Part shown: positions 1 through 8,521 of the stretch, in pieces
How positions within the stretch are numbered: the stretch's first letter is position 1
How the letters are laid out: every line of letters begins with the position of its first letter
Origin: Microbulbifer hydrolyticus
GTDB lineage: Bacteria > Pseudomonadota > Gammaproteobacteria > Pseudomonadales > Cellvibrionaceae
Direction: 5' to 3'
Length of the DNA stretch: 64,000 bases
Assembly (NCBI RefSeq): GCF_009931115.1
Contig: NZ_CP047491.1
Span: 620,001-684,000 of the forward strand
Translations under genes and position numbers: made by a program
The notes under the pieces: model-generated
Told to the model about the DNA's origin: nothing
The model's database searches: none
Seen by the model: the letters and a program-made list of their open reading frames with translations, nothing else

Positions 1-907
1 TGCCATTGATCAGGGTGTTCATGGTCAAGGCGGAGCGGCTGACGTTACCGCTGCCGGTAAGTGGGTCGAAATCCTGCACGGTGCCACCGCCCTGGCTGGC
101 GTTGCCGGTGAGGACGATTGAAACAACGGGCTCGTCGGGATCATTTGACGTGATGGTGATCCCGCTACTGAAGCTGCCCTCGGTAGAGGGGTTAAATTGT
201 AGCGAGATTGAGCAACTTCCGCCGGCCGCAACCGTCGAACAATTATTGCTGGTGATGCTGAATGGTCCGGTAGGTGCGCTTGTGCCACTGATTATCAAAG
301 CCGCCGAACCGCTGTTGGAAATCCAGATATCCTGCGTCGTACTGGTACCGGGAGTGACCGAGGCAAAACTTACGCTACCGGGGGCGTCAATATCTGGATT
401 GGTGGGGGCACCACCGGTACCTGTTGCGAGTGCCTGATGCCCGTAGCAGTAATCTCCAGTAGTGGCGCCGGTGCCGCGAAAGCGCAACTGCACTGATGTG
501 TTGTTGTCGATACCAGCCGGAGCACTGCTGGCACTGAACTGGGTGCCGTTGTCATCACCATTGGCTATTGTGATGGCGGTGGTCCAGTTACTGCCGCCGT
601 CCGTGGATATTTCACCATAACAGAACTCGCCGTTCTCCAGGGAGCTCGCTGACATGATCAGAGATACGGAAACCGCGGAATAGCCCGCAGTAGACAGGAT
701 ATGGCTCGCACTGGAATTGGCTCGCAGGCGAATCGCGCTATTGTTGTGGGCATCTACCGTACCTGTTGTATTCCAATCGCTGATGTCGCCACTAGCAAAA
801 CTGTCGGAGTAGATCGTTGTCGCTTGGGCACTGGTGGAACCTGCCGTAAACATGAGTAAAAACAAAGCCGCGAGCCTAGCTCGAGGAAGTTGGTATCTCG
901 ATTTCAT
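1..907 (-). CDS. Secreted modular protein, C-terminus beyond window edge
   Basis: The reading frame opens at an ATG at 907 (AAGGTG ribosome site just upstream) and runs open to the window edge, so only the first 302 residues are visible. The N-terminus is a basic stretch plus a hydrophobic core ending STSAQA, a signal peptide. Next comes a beta-sandwich-like domain with YSDSFASGDISDW and GDYCYGH motifs, then a roughly 90-residue choice-of-anchor-D type domain (VSFASVTPGT, ITSNDPDEP). The visible end has SGNVSRS, a motif shared with the next gene, so the missing part may be the same hydrolase-like module. Exported. Function is inferred from the paralogue only. Confidence 0.75.
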   Translation of the reverse strand, partial: MKSRYQLPRARLAALFLLMFTAGSTSAQATTIYSDSFASGDISDWNTTGTVDAHNNSAIRLRANSSASHILSTAGYSAVSVSLIMSASSLENGEFCYGEISTDGGSNWTTAITIANGDDNGTQFSASSAPAGIDNNTSVQLRFRGTGATTGDYCYGHQALATGTGGAPTNPDIDAPGSVSFASVTPGTSTTQDIWISNSGSAALIISGTSAPTGPFSITSNNCSTVAAGGSCSISLQFNPSTEGSFSSGITITSNDPDEPVVSIVLTGNASQGGGTVQDFDPLTGSGNVSRSALTMNTLING

Positions 908-1048
908 ATTCGCACCTTGACTATTCTTGTGGGGGCACCGCTGTGCAACTTGGGATCGAAAAGTTGCGTCGGGATAACATGAACTGCGGGGGAAGCATTC
1001 TGTAGAGCCACCTGTAGCAGGCGCGTAGGGCCAGAGTCATACTGGCGC

Positions 1049-1077
1049 AAAAAAAGCGGGCCATCCGTGTGGCCCGC
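1049..1077 (-). terminator. Intrinsic terminator of the serine hydrolase gene
   Basis: An 8-bp perfect stem (GCGGGCCA with TGGCCCGC) closes a 6-base loop and is followed on the minus strand by seven T. It lies 30 bases past the stop of the upstream minus-strand gene. Confidence 0.85.
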
Positions 1078-1107
1078 ACCAGGCAGTTCTGCCAGAGAGG
1101 TCGGGTC

Positions 1108-3345
1108 TTACTGGCAGGCGCTCTGGATCTGGTGTGCCTCTTGCACTGCTTCCAACCAGAAGTAGGTGTCGTTATCACTGAAGTAGTAATAAATACTGTC
1201 ATTTGGCAGAAGCACTATGGTGATACCGCCAAAGCCGGAGAGGAACGGGATCCACTGGTCTCCACTGCACCCACTCAGGTTTCCGGCCACGTTGTGCGCC
1301 CAGAAGCCGTTGTTATAGCGATAGTCAGTGAGCGGCACGGTACCCGTGTCGGAAGTATTACGCTGGAGAGCGGCATCAAGTTGCAAGTTGTCGAGCATTT
1401 CCTGGCCGTTGATTTCACCATCCTCGATGTTGATAAAGCGCGTAATCTTTGCCACATCATCCGGTAACCACATTAACCCCCATCCCGCAAAAGGCTGCTC
1501 CATGGCATCATACGTGCGGCGCGTATACTGCCCGGTAGGGCTCACGCCAATCGGTTGCCACAGGTCGGAAACAATGGTCTCTGCGAAGATATCCGCACTG
1601 CTCCCTTGCTGGGTTTTCAGGTAGTCATTCATGTGGGTGCCGGCGATATAGGTGTCCGAAGTGTGATATACCCACTGACCGCCGGGCGTGGCTTTGCGTG
1701 TGTACTGGGAGCAGCTGTAATTTATCTTGTTGTTGTGATTGTCTGACAAAAACAGGCCGTCTGTGTGGGTAGCGCCCTCGTCCTCCATATACACCGCACT
1801 GCCGTAATTGCCAGTGGCCATATCCAGCAGATTATTCAGGGTAACGTCGAACCAGTTGCCGTTGCTGTTACATGCGGGAACATGATTCGAAACATAGGTG
1901 TTGCGCACTCCCGGATATAACTTTTCCAGCCGCATCATCGCTACGCCGGCAAACAAGGACTTGGCGGTAGAGTAGGACGGTACCACCATGGAGCTGCAAT
2001 ACGGGTAGTTTCCGTAGCGGGTTACGCATTCACCGCGGTAGTGCACACCAGCATAAACAAAGCCGGCAGTGGAAACGTGACTGGGGTCAGTACTGTTTGG
2101 GGCTTCAAACACGGAGGGGTCGGTGCCAGGGTAATCGGTGCTGAGGTCAGACAGGGGCTTTGTCGGTATGCGCGCAGCAATTTCCGCCTGGTAACCCTGA
2201 ATCAACTGGCTCTGGTTTGGAATGGATTCCGGCGTATAGGTCGCGCTGAGGAGGCCCCACCAGTCTGCCTTGAAATACAGACAGGTTTCACTACTAATCT
2301 GGTACGCCACCTTTGAAACCGAACCATCTTCTTTGAACAGGAATGTCATCACACCATTGTGCATACAGTTGGCGTTTCGCTGTTGCAGGGCGAACGGGAT
2401 TGCCGCTCGACTATAGCCATTGTCACTGTTCTCCTGCCATACACGGCCCGGCGTAAGGACATACTCCCAATCGGGGTGTGCACTGGCGATGGAGCCGCGT
2501 TGTAGGGGGAAAATATGGCTACCAGTCTGGATGAAGCCAAAATCAAATTCAGGGAGATGTTTGCGAGTGTCGTCGGCGCTGCCCGTGTAATTATACGTAT
2601 CTTTCACTTCCGAAAAGCTGCCGCCGGTAGCCTCTCCTGAGAGTCTGATTTTTCCCGCCAGGGCATGGTCGGGATGGGCAGCATTTTCCGGTACAGCATA
2701 AGCGGAAAGGTTTACCCTGCTACCGGGATCACTGCCGCTCATCAGGGTAGCGTAGCTTAAAAGGCTGCGAGAGACATTGCCGGAACCGTTCAGCTCATCG
2801 TAGTAATCATCGTTTCCACCGCTGCTACCACCGCTGCTACCACCACCACTGGAATCCGCATCTCCGGTAACCAATATGTTGTCACCGTAACAGTAGTCAT
2901 TGTAATTATTCACGGCATTACGATACCGGATCATCAGCTGACTTTTATTGTCTGCATCGATTGCAACACTGCTGACGGAATAAAGCGCGCTGTTATCCTG
3001 CCCGTTGTACAGGGTAATAGCGTTCACCCAGGAGCTACCACCGTCGTTGGATACTTCGGCGATACAGCGCTCCCCATACTCGAGTGAATAGGCGGAAATA
3101 TCCAACGCAATATTTACGTTGATATAGCCTGCTGTAGACAACGTATACGTTGCTCGCGCATAGGCGCCACCTAAACCGATGGAATAGTTGCCATAGTATG
3201 AGTTGGTATACACGTTGCCAGTTGTACTCCAGCCGGCGATGTTCCCGTCCTGAAAATTTTCGTCGAGAAGTGGGGCTGCCTGCAGGGTAGGTACTGCGCA
3301 CGCACTGAGGAAAGCCACCATTGAAAGGCGTCGAATATTTTTCAT
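1108..3345 (-). CDS. Secreted serine hydrolase (beta-lactamase-like fold) with N-terminal beta-sandwich
   Basis: A 745-residue exported protein. The leader MKNIRRLSMVAFLSAC can be read as a lipobox (LSA-C16) or as a normal signal peptide cut after LQA near residue 23. Residues 25-160 form a beta-sandwich module like that of the downstream paralogue, then a Gly/Ser linker, then a 560-residue hydrolase-like domain. STAK at 459-462 fits the SxxK nucleophile motif of class C beta-lactamase-like enzymes, and SGFGG near the C-terminus resembles the last beta-strand motif of that fold. The substrate is unknown; an esterase or amidase acting outside the cell is likely. The tandem copy at the window edge suggests local duplication. 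Confidence 0.8.
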   Translation of the reverse strand: MKNIRRLSMVAFLSACAVPTLQAAPLLDENFQDGNIAGWSTTGNVYTNSYYGNYSIGLGGAYARATYTLSTAGYINVNIALDISAYSLEYGERCIAEVSNDGGSSWVNAITLYNGQDNSALYSVSSVAIDADNKSQLMIRYRNAVNNYNDYCYGDNILVTGDADSSGGGSSGGSSGGNDDYYDELNGSGNVSRSLLSYATLMSGSDPGSRVNLSAYAVPENAAHPDHALAGKIRLSGEATGGSFSEVKDTYNYTGSADDTRKHLPEFDFGFIQTGSHIFPLQRGSIASAHPDWEYVLTPGRVWQENSDNGYSRAAIPFALQQRNANCMHNGVMTFLFKEDGSVSKVAYQISSETCLYFKADWWGLLSATYTPESIPNQSQLIQGYQAEIAARIPTKPLSDLSTDYPGTDPSVFEAPNSTDPSHVSTAGFVYAGVHYRGECVTRYGNYPYCSSMVVPSYSTAKSLFAGVAMMRLEKLYPGVRNTYVSNHVPACNSNGNWFDVTLNNLLDMATGNYGSAVYMEDEGATHTDGLFLSDNHNNKINYSCSQYTRKATPGGQWVYHTSDTYIAGTHMNDYLKTQQGSSADIFAETIVSDLWQPIGVSPTGQYTRRTYDAMEQPFAGWGLMWLPDDVAKITRFINIEDGEINGQEMLDNLQLDAALQRNTSDTGTVPLTDYRYNNGFWAHNVAGNLSGCSGDQWIPFLSGFGGITIVLLPNDSIYYYFSDNDTYFWLEAVQEAHQIQSACQ

Positions 3346-3618
3346 GGTTGTTGCACATTTGGGGTCGGTTATAGGTTGGGCATGGCATGTACAGCAATCG
3401 CAGGCAGCCCGTTCGCTCGCAGCCGGAAGGGTAATCCCGGAAACGTAAAATCAGGTTCGCCGAAAGCCATGTACATGAATAGCGCCAGCTCCCGATAGGG
3501 AATAGGTCCAGAGCGTTGATCTGGATGCCGGGTGATCAATAAACATACAAAGTCGAAATGCATCACAGTTTGTGAGACATTAATCACACGAACACTGACA
3601 AATTGAGGTGTAAACGCT

Positions 3619-5823
3619 ATGGCTGGTTTGCCGGGCACGGAAAGGAAGCAACTGATTGGTATGGTGGTATTGCGGGCCTGCAGCGCACTGATATTCACGC
3701 TGCTCGTCGCCTGTGGCGGTGAGCGTGCGGCACAGGAACCCGCGGATACGCTCGAGACGGTCACGGAAACCGGCTCTGAAGACGTGGTGGCTGAGGACGC
3801 CCCGCCTGAATTTGAAAACTATATCGAGTGCGGCGACCTGGACGCGATTGGCGAGCGCGGGACCCTGCGACTGCTGGCCCCACGCGGGTTGGAAGAAGAG
3901 GCACTGCCTCGCGATGGACTACCTACCGGAGAATGGCGTGCACTTGCGGAGAAGTTTGCCCATAAACGGGGGCTCGAGCCACAGTGGGTGTATGTCGATA
4001 ATTTTGCCCAGCTGATTCCGGCTTTGATTGAGGGCCGGGGTGACCTTATTGCGGTCAACTTCTCGCGTACGCAGGAGCGGGCGATGCAGGTGGCGTTTAC
4101 GCGTCCTCTGGAATATGTTCAGGAACAACTGATTACCCGCCGCGACCTGGATGCAAGCGATGGCTCGCTTGACGTGGTGCTAAGAAAAGGCAGTGCGTTT
4201 GCCCAAACCCTGAAGCAACAATCCACAGAATCGCGCAGCTTTCATCCCCGCTATCTCGAGGGCCCGGTTACCCAGGATGAACTGCTCGACGGTGTCACCA
4301 AGGGCGAGTTTGATGCAACGGTCATCGACAGCAATCTCGCCGAGGTCCTGCTCCCAGACTACCCGAAGCTGCGGGCCGAGGACCTGCGAGACAGTCGCCG
4401 GGCTATCGCGTGGGCGGTGCGAAGGGACAGCAAAAAACTTGAGCGGGCGCTGAACGAGTATTTTACCGAAGAGCACCTGATTGCCGCTCGACGCCGAGCG
4501 AGTGCACTGCGTGACTGGGAGCAGATCCAGGAAACGCGCACCCTGCGCGTACTTACCCGCAATCACCCGGCCTCGTACTTTATGTGGCGCGGCGAGTTGA
4601 TGGGGTTTGATTACGATCTGCTGCAACGTTTTGCTCGTGACCATGGCCTGCGCTTGAGCATGGTGGTGCCCGGCCCGGATGTAGACCTGGCCGATGCCCT
4701 CGCGGCTGGCCACGGCGACCTGATTGCTGCCTCCCTTACTGTCACCGAATCCCGGAAGGCGCAGGGGCTGGTATTTACCCGCCCGTATATGCAGGTGACC
4801 GAACAGCTTGTTACGGCGGCGGACAATATGCCGGAGACGGTTTCGGCGGTACCTGTAGCGCAGCGGCTGCAGGGGCAGTCAGTCGCGGTCAATCCCCTTA
4901 GCAGTTATTACACCAGCCTGGTGGCACTGGCTGATGCCGCTGAATCCTCCGTCGATGTGTTGCCGGTTGGCGGTGCCACCACCGAGCAATTGATCGATGC
5001 CGTGGCCGCAGGGCGCTATGACTACACCGTTGCAGACTCCCACCTGGTGGAGATTGAGCAGACCTACCGGGATGACTTTGCGGTGGTCGGGGATATTTCC
5101 GGCGAGCGTGATATTGCCTGGGCCGTGCGCGGGGATCAGCCGGTATTGCTGAAGGAGCTGAATGACTTCCTGAACAAGTATTACCGCGGGCTGTTTTTTA
5201 ACGTCACCTACAACAAATATTTCCGCGAAGAAAAGCGCCTCAAGAAAAAGCAGCGCGAACGCTTACGCGATACCAGCGCCCTTTCTCCCTATGATCCCAT
5301 TGTACGTAAACACGCTGTGCCTGCCGGCAGGGACTGGAGGATGGTGGTGTCGCAGATGTATCAGGAAAGTCGCTTTAACCCCAAGGCGAAGTCGTTTGCC
5401 GGGGCCCGCGGCCTGATGCAGGTGATGCCGCGCACCGCGCGCCAGATGGGCATATCAGGGCTGTATCAGCCGGAAAACGGTATTCGTGCGGGTGTCGAAT
5501 ACATGGGCTGGCTGGAAGAGCGTTTTCCCAAGACCCTTCCCTTCGACCAGAAGATATATTTCACCCTCGCCGCTTACAATGCGGGTCACGGCCATGTGCG
5601 GGACGCACGGGTGCTGGCAGAGCAAATGGGCAAGGATCCGAATCGCTGGTTTAACAACGTCGAAGACGCGATGTTGTTACTGGCCAAGCCACAGTATTAC
5701 AAAAAAGCACGGTTTGGTTACGTGCGGGGGCGGGAGCCGGTGAACTATGTGCGGGAGATTCGCGATCGCTATTTTGGATACCTCTCCGTGGCCCGTAATG
5801 AACAAATGTCAGAGCAGCAGTGA
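3619..5823 (+). CDS. MltF-like membrane-bound lytic transglycosylase with two SBP domains
   Basis: A 734-residue lipoprotein (lipobox LVA-C32) that probably cleaves peptidoglycan glycan strands to 1,6-anhydro ends. Two successive periplasmic solute-binding domains (SBP_bac_3 type, about 60-290 and 305-535) precede a C-terminal SLT/GH23 domain (about 560-725). Catalytic Glu583 sits in YQESRFNP, followed by GARGLMQVMP and AAYNAGHGH. Typical MltF has one solute-binding domain, so the doubling is unusual. The two domains resemble each other (ISGERDIAWAVRGD versus SRRAIAWAVRRD), suggesting internal duplication. The start is ATG 3619 with GAGGTG ten bases upstream; ATG 3661 is an alternative. It converges on the RidA gene. 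Confidence 0.88.
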   Translation: MAGLPGTERKQLIGMVVLRACSALIFTLLVACGGERAAQEPADTLETVTETGSEDVVAEDAPPEFENYIECGDLDAIGERGTLRLLAPRGLEEEALPRDGLPTGEWRALAEKFAHKRGLEPQWVYVDNFAQLIPALIEGRGDLIAVNFSRTQERAMQVAFTRPLEYVQEQLITRRDLDASDGSLDVVLRKGSAFAQTLKQQSTESRSFHPRYLEGPVTQDELLDGVTKGEFDATVIDSNLAEVLLPDYPKLRAEDLRDSRRAIAWAVRRDSKKLERALNEYFTEEHLIAARRRASALRDWEQIQETRTLRVLTRNHPASYFMWRGELMGFDYDLLQRFARDHGLRLSMVVPGPDVDLADALAAGHGDLIAASLTVTESRKAQGLVFTRPYMQVTEQLVTAADNMPETVSAVPVAQRLQGQSVAVNPLSSYYTSLVALADAAESSVDVLPVGGATTEQLIDAVAAGRYDYTVADSHLVEIEQTYRDDFAVVGDISGERDIAWAVRGDQPVLLKELNDFLNKYYRGLFFNVTYNKYFREEKRLKKKQRERLRDTSALSPYDPIVRKHAVPAGRDWRMVVSQMYQESRFNPKAKSFAGARGLMQVMPRTARQMGISGLYQPENGIRAGVEYMGWLEERFPKTLPFDQKIYFTLAAYNAGHGHVRDARVLAEQMGKDPNRWFNNVEDAMLLLAKPQYYKKARFGYVRGREPVNYVREIRDRYFGYLSVARNEQMSEQQ

Positions 5824-5882
5824 AGGCCCGATTATGGGCGCGGCCGGCGCGCATTGGCTGCCGATCGTGCCCGTGACCTGAC

Positions 5883-6260
5883 TCAGACTCGGGCCGTTAC
5901 CTGAATCTCAATCTTCATGGCATCGTCCAGCAGGCGTGCTTCAAACACTGTCGCCGCCGGGCGGATCTCTCCCAGCCACTTCTGAAATACCGGCCAGCAG
6001 GGTTTGAAGTCATCGCGATTGGGCAGTATGTAAGTCACCCGCGCGATCTTGTCGATGCCACTACCGGCCTCCTGCAGCGCCTGTTCGATGTTTACAAAGC
6101 ACTGCTCTGCCTGCTCGGCCACATCGTCACTGATGCTGTTGGTCGCATAGTTGAAGCCAGTGGTGCCGGAAACGAATACATGGTCTCCATCAACTACTGC
6201 ACGTGAATAGCCGATCTTGCTTTCAAATTCCGATCCGCTGGAAATCAGTTTTCTGCTCAC
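5883..6260 (-). CDS. RidA family protein (YjgF/YER057c/UK114)
   Basis: A 125-residue protein of the RidA superfamily; family members hydrolyse reactive enamine/imine intermediates or act in related small-molecule degradation in the cytoplasm. The start is a GTG at 6260, chosen because AAGGAG lies seven bases upstream; longer open frame upstream lacks such a site and has no family similarity. The C-terminal block RPAATVFEARLL...KIEIQVTARV carries the conserved arginine and strand typical of the family. Substrate class cannot be assigned from sequence alone. It stands alone, convergent with the transglycosylase gene. Confidence 0.88.
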   Translation of the reverse strand: MSRKLISSGSEFESKIGYSRAVVDGDHVFVSGTTGFNYATNSISDDVAEQAEQCFVNIEQALQEAGSGIDKIARVTYILPNRDDFKPCWPVFQKWLGEIRPAATVFEARLLDDAMKIEIQVTARV

Positions 6261-6653
6261 AAAGTGTCTCCTTGAGAACGAGATGCCACAGGAACTTCCT
6301 GGCCGAGCTCGGCCGGAACGTGGAATCTCGGAATATTGGGCGCGGGATAATGCCACAGGCTGGGCCATTCACATAGCGGTCCGACCGAAGCCTTTTCAGG
6401 GGCTGCTCGCTGGTAATCGGGCAACCTCTGAAAGTCATCTAAAACCCACTCTGACACGATTTTATAGTAACTGAGATGATTCTATGAAGGTGATTAATAC
6501 GGGCTGTATCTGCCTGTAGTGCCCTTTTGCGGGAGCGCTTGGAGCCGTTTAAAGGTGACCATTCGAGCGGAGTCACAGGAGGTGATCATCGTGCCCGTGT
6601 TTACTGATCAGTCGCTCAATTAGGGTGTTCATATTGACCACGGTATCGCTGCC
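6261..6653. other. Intergenic region without recognised gene
   Basis: About 390 bases between the RidA start and the end of the TPR lipoprotein gene, both on the minus strand. It must contain the ridA-like promoter, but I could not pick a convincing -35/-10 pair. Open frames here are short, lack ribosome sites and look random. Confidence 0.5.
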
Positions 6654-7577
6654 TCATGAGCCGCGATTGCTATCCGTCGGCAACTCCGACTGGGAAAGTG
6701 CACGCAGGCTCTGTAGCCGGTATACATTGCGTAAATTGCGCCGTGCGGCCGAGTTATTGCTGTCGAGTTCCAGTGCCTGGTCGTAACTCAGCTGCGCCAG
6801 TTCCAGGTTACCGCCTTGTCGGTGGATATAGCCGAGGCTGTTCCAAAGTAGACTGGCATTCGGCGTTAGCAGCAGAGCCTCCTTGAGCATGGACAGGGCC
6901 TCTTCATGCCGTTTTTCCCTGGCTACTTCCAGTGCGCGATTATTCAGGTAGAGTGCCTGCACGGTTGCATCGGTAAGTTGCTGATGGCGATAGTTGAAGC
7001 GCGGCTCGAAGTTGAATTCAATCACGCGCGTGGTCCAGCCAAACGTCACTTCCGCATTGATATGCAGGATATCCTGCACCAGTTGCCGGCCATCGCCGCC
7101 GGATGTGGCGCGGCGTTCCATCGGTGCATGTACCTGATTGAAGTGCGCTTCCATGCCTACCTCTCGCGCCAGTGCGACAACCAGAGCGGCGAAAGAAATA
7201 CAGTTCCCGCGTCTCAAGGCAAATGCTTCCGCAGCGGTCGTGGTTCTGTCCAGGTCGTATTCCAGTTCAAAGCGCTCTTGTCGCAATGTGCGCAGTATCC
7301 GTCGAAAGCGCTGGGCGGGAGCGAGTGATGGATCGATGGATTCGACAAACTCCTTCATTTCCGGGCTCAGTGCCAGTAACTGCTGCGCGCGTGGACCATC
7401 CCCGCTTGAGGGCTCGGGACTTGCCGTCACCGCCTGAGTGGTATCGGTAAGGTCCTGGGCGAACACCTTGTTCAGCAGCGCCTGAGTTTCTCTGTCCAGC
7501 CTCTCGGGTGTCTCCGGCAACTGGCTGCCTGCACAGCCGAGCTGAAGTACCGTTATCCATATCACCATCCACCGCAT
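6654..7577 (-). CDS. Transglutaminase-like/TPR lipoprotein
   Basis: A 307-residue lipoprotein (signal ends LQLG-C15). The start is ATG 7577 with AGGAGG eight bases upstream. The middle (about 85-210) is a transglutaminase-like fold: RRGNCISFAALVVALAREVG holds the candidate active-site Cys, and the downstream HINAEV supplies the likely His. The C-terminal 90 residues hold TPR-type helices (ALSMLKEALLLTPNASLLWNSLGYIHRQGG). This architecture suggests a periplasmic, membrane-anchored peptidase or a scaffold in envelope maintenance; the actual substrate is unknown. It is followed on the same strand by no close gene, so it is probably monocistronic. Confidence 0.78.
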   Translation of the reverse strand: MRWMVIWITVLQLGCAGSQLPETPERLDRETQALLNKVFAQDLTDTTQAVTASPEPSSGDGPRAQQLLALSPEMKEFVESIDPSLAPAQRFRRILRTLRQERFELEYDLDRTTTAAEAFALRRGNCISFAALVVALAREVGMEAHFNQVHAPMERRATSGGDGRQLVQDILHINAEVTFGWTTRVIEFNFEPRFNYRHQQLTDATVQALYLNNRALEVAREKRHEEALSMLKEALLLTPNASLLWNSLGYIHRQGGNLELAQLSYDQALELDSNNSAARRNLRNVYRLQSLRALSQSELPTDSNRGS

Positions 7578-7789
7578 CGGATTATCCTCCTGTTTGTGGG
7601 GATATGGACGCATATAAATTTTGCTATAGATTCAGGTTGTCGATGAATGTGCTGAAAACTCGGGTGAGTTGAGCCGCAAAGGAAATCACGTGCTGCGGCC
7701 TGAAGAAGTGTCTGCGGTGAGAGGAATCGCTGGCTGGACAGGAGGAGGGGCCTTCCCGGGCGAGGCCGGGCTATTGGCGGAGCAGGGGA

Positions 7790-8266
7790 TCAGCGGAAGG
7801 CTACGCAGGCCGGGTTCCTCACCCGTAAAACGGCCTTCTGGTCGAACGCAGCTTTATACGCTTGGATCACCGCAGTGATGGACTCCTCAGCATTTGAGTT
7901 GCCGGGGTGAACCAGAGACAGGACGTAGCTTCCCTCGCGCATAATAGTGCCGGACCCGGATCTCCATTGTCCGGTCGCCTGCAGCACGGTTAGCCCTTCT
8001 GGAAAGTGTTGTGTAAGTACCTCGTCGAGAAACCGGGTCCACTCCGCTTCGGTTACCGCCGGGCGCGCGCTGTCGATCGTCGCAGTACCGAAATACAGCA
8101 GGTCGTGGAATTGCAGGGTTTCCCCCGGCCGGCAGCGCTGCGCGGGCTGGCTACTGCAAGCCGCGAGCACCGGAAGCATCAACATGGCGGCCAATACTTT
8201 CAATCCAGGCAGCCGAATATGTGGGGTGCTATCGGCAGGGTTTATTCCGGTCAAAACTGTTTTCAT
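7790..8266 (-). CDS. DUF3574 lipoprotein
   Basis: A small lipoprotein of about 158 residues. The start ATG 8266 (MKTVLTG) is chosen because it gives a sensible leader ending LPVLAAC; an in-frame TTG at 8329 would add 21 residues that do not look like a signal. The mature part matches the DUF3574 pattern: YFGTA near its start, W..FLDEVLTQHFPEGLTVLQATGQWR in the middle and an E-rich C-terminal helix. The family has no established function. There is no strong ribosome site before either start. Its neighbours give no functional hint. Confidence 0.75.
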   Translation of the reverse strand: MKTVLTGINPADSTPHIRLPGLKVLAAMLMLPVLAACSSQPAQRCRPGETLQFHDLLYFGTATIDSARPAVTEAEWTRFLDEVLTQHFPEGLTVLQATGQWRSGSGTIMREGSYVLSLVHPGNSNAEESITAVIQAYKAAFDQKAVLRVRNPACVAFR

Positions 8267-8521
8267 TGTTAGGCTTAACGGTAGGAACCTGTGTCTCAAA
8301 TGCATCTGGGGCTGTCCGATTGCTGCCAATGAGGGAAGTTCGTGAGGTAATTTCCTGTCTCAAGCATAGAGTGGCGCCTATTACTTCTCGCTTTGCAGAA
8401 ACTACGTACCCATTCTAATAAATTGGCGTAGGGCGGCCGTAGCTGGTTCGTGTGGATGCCGGTTGCGAGACCGACCCTGCTACCCCGTATACTTGCTGGC
8501 CCTGTATACAAGTAGAAGTTT

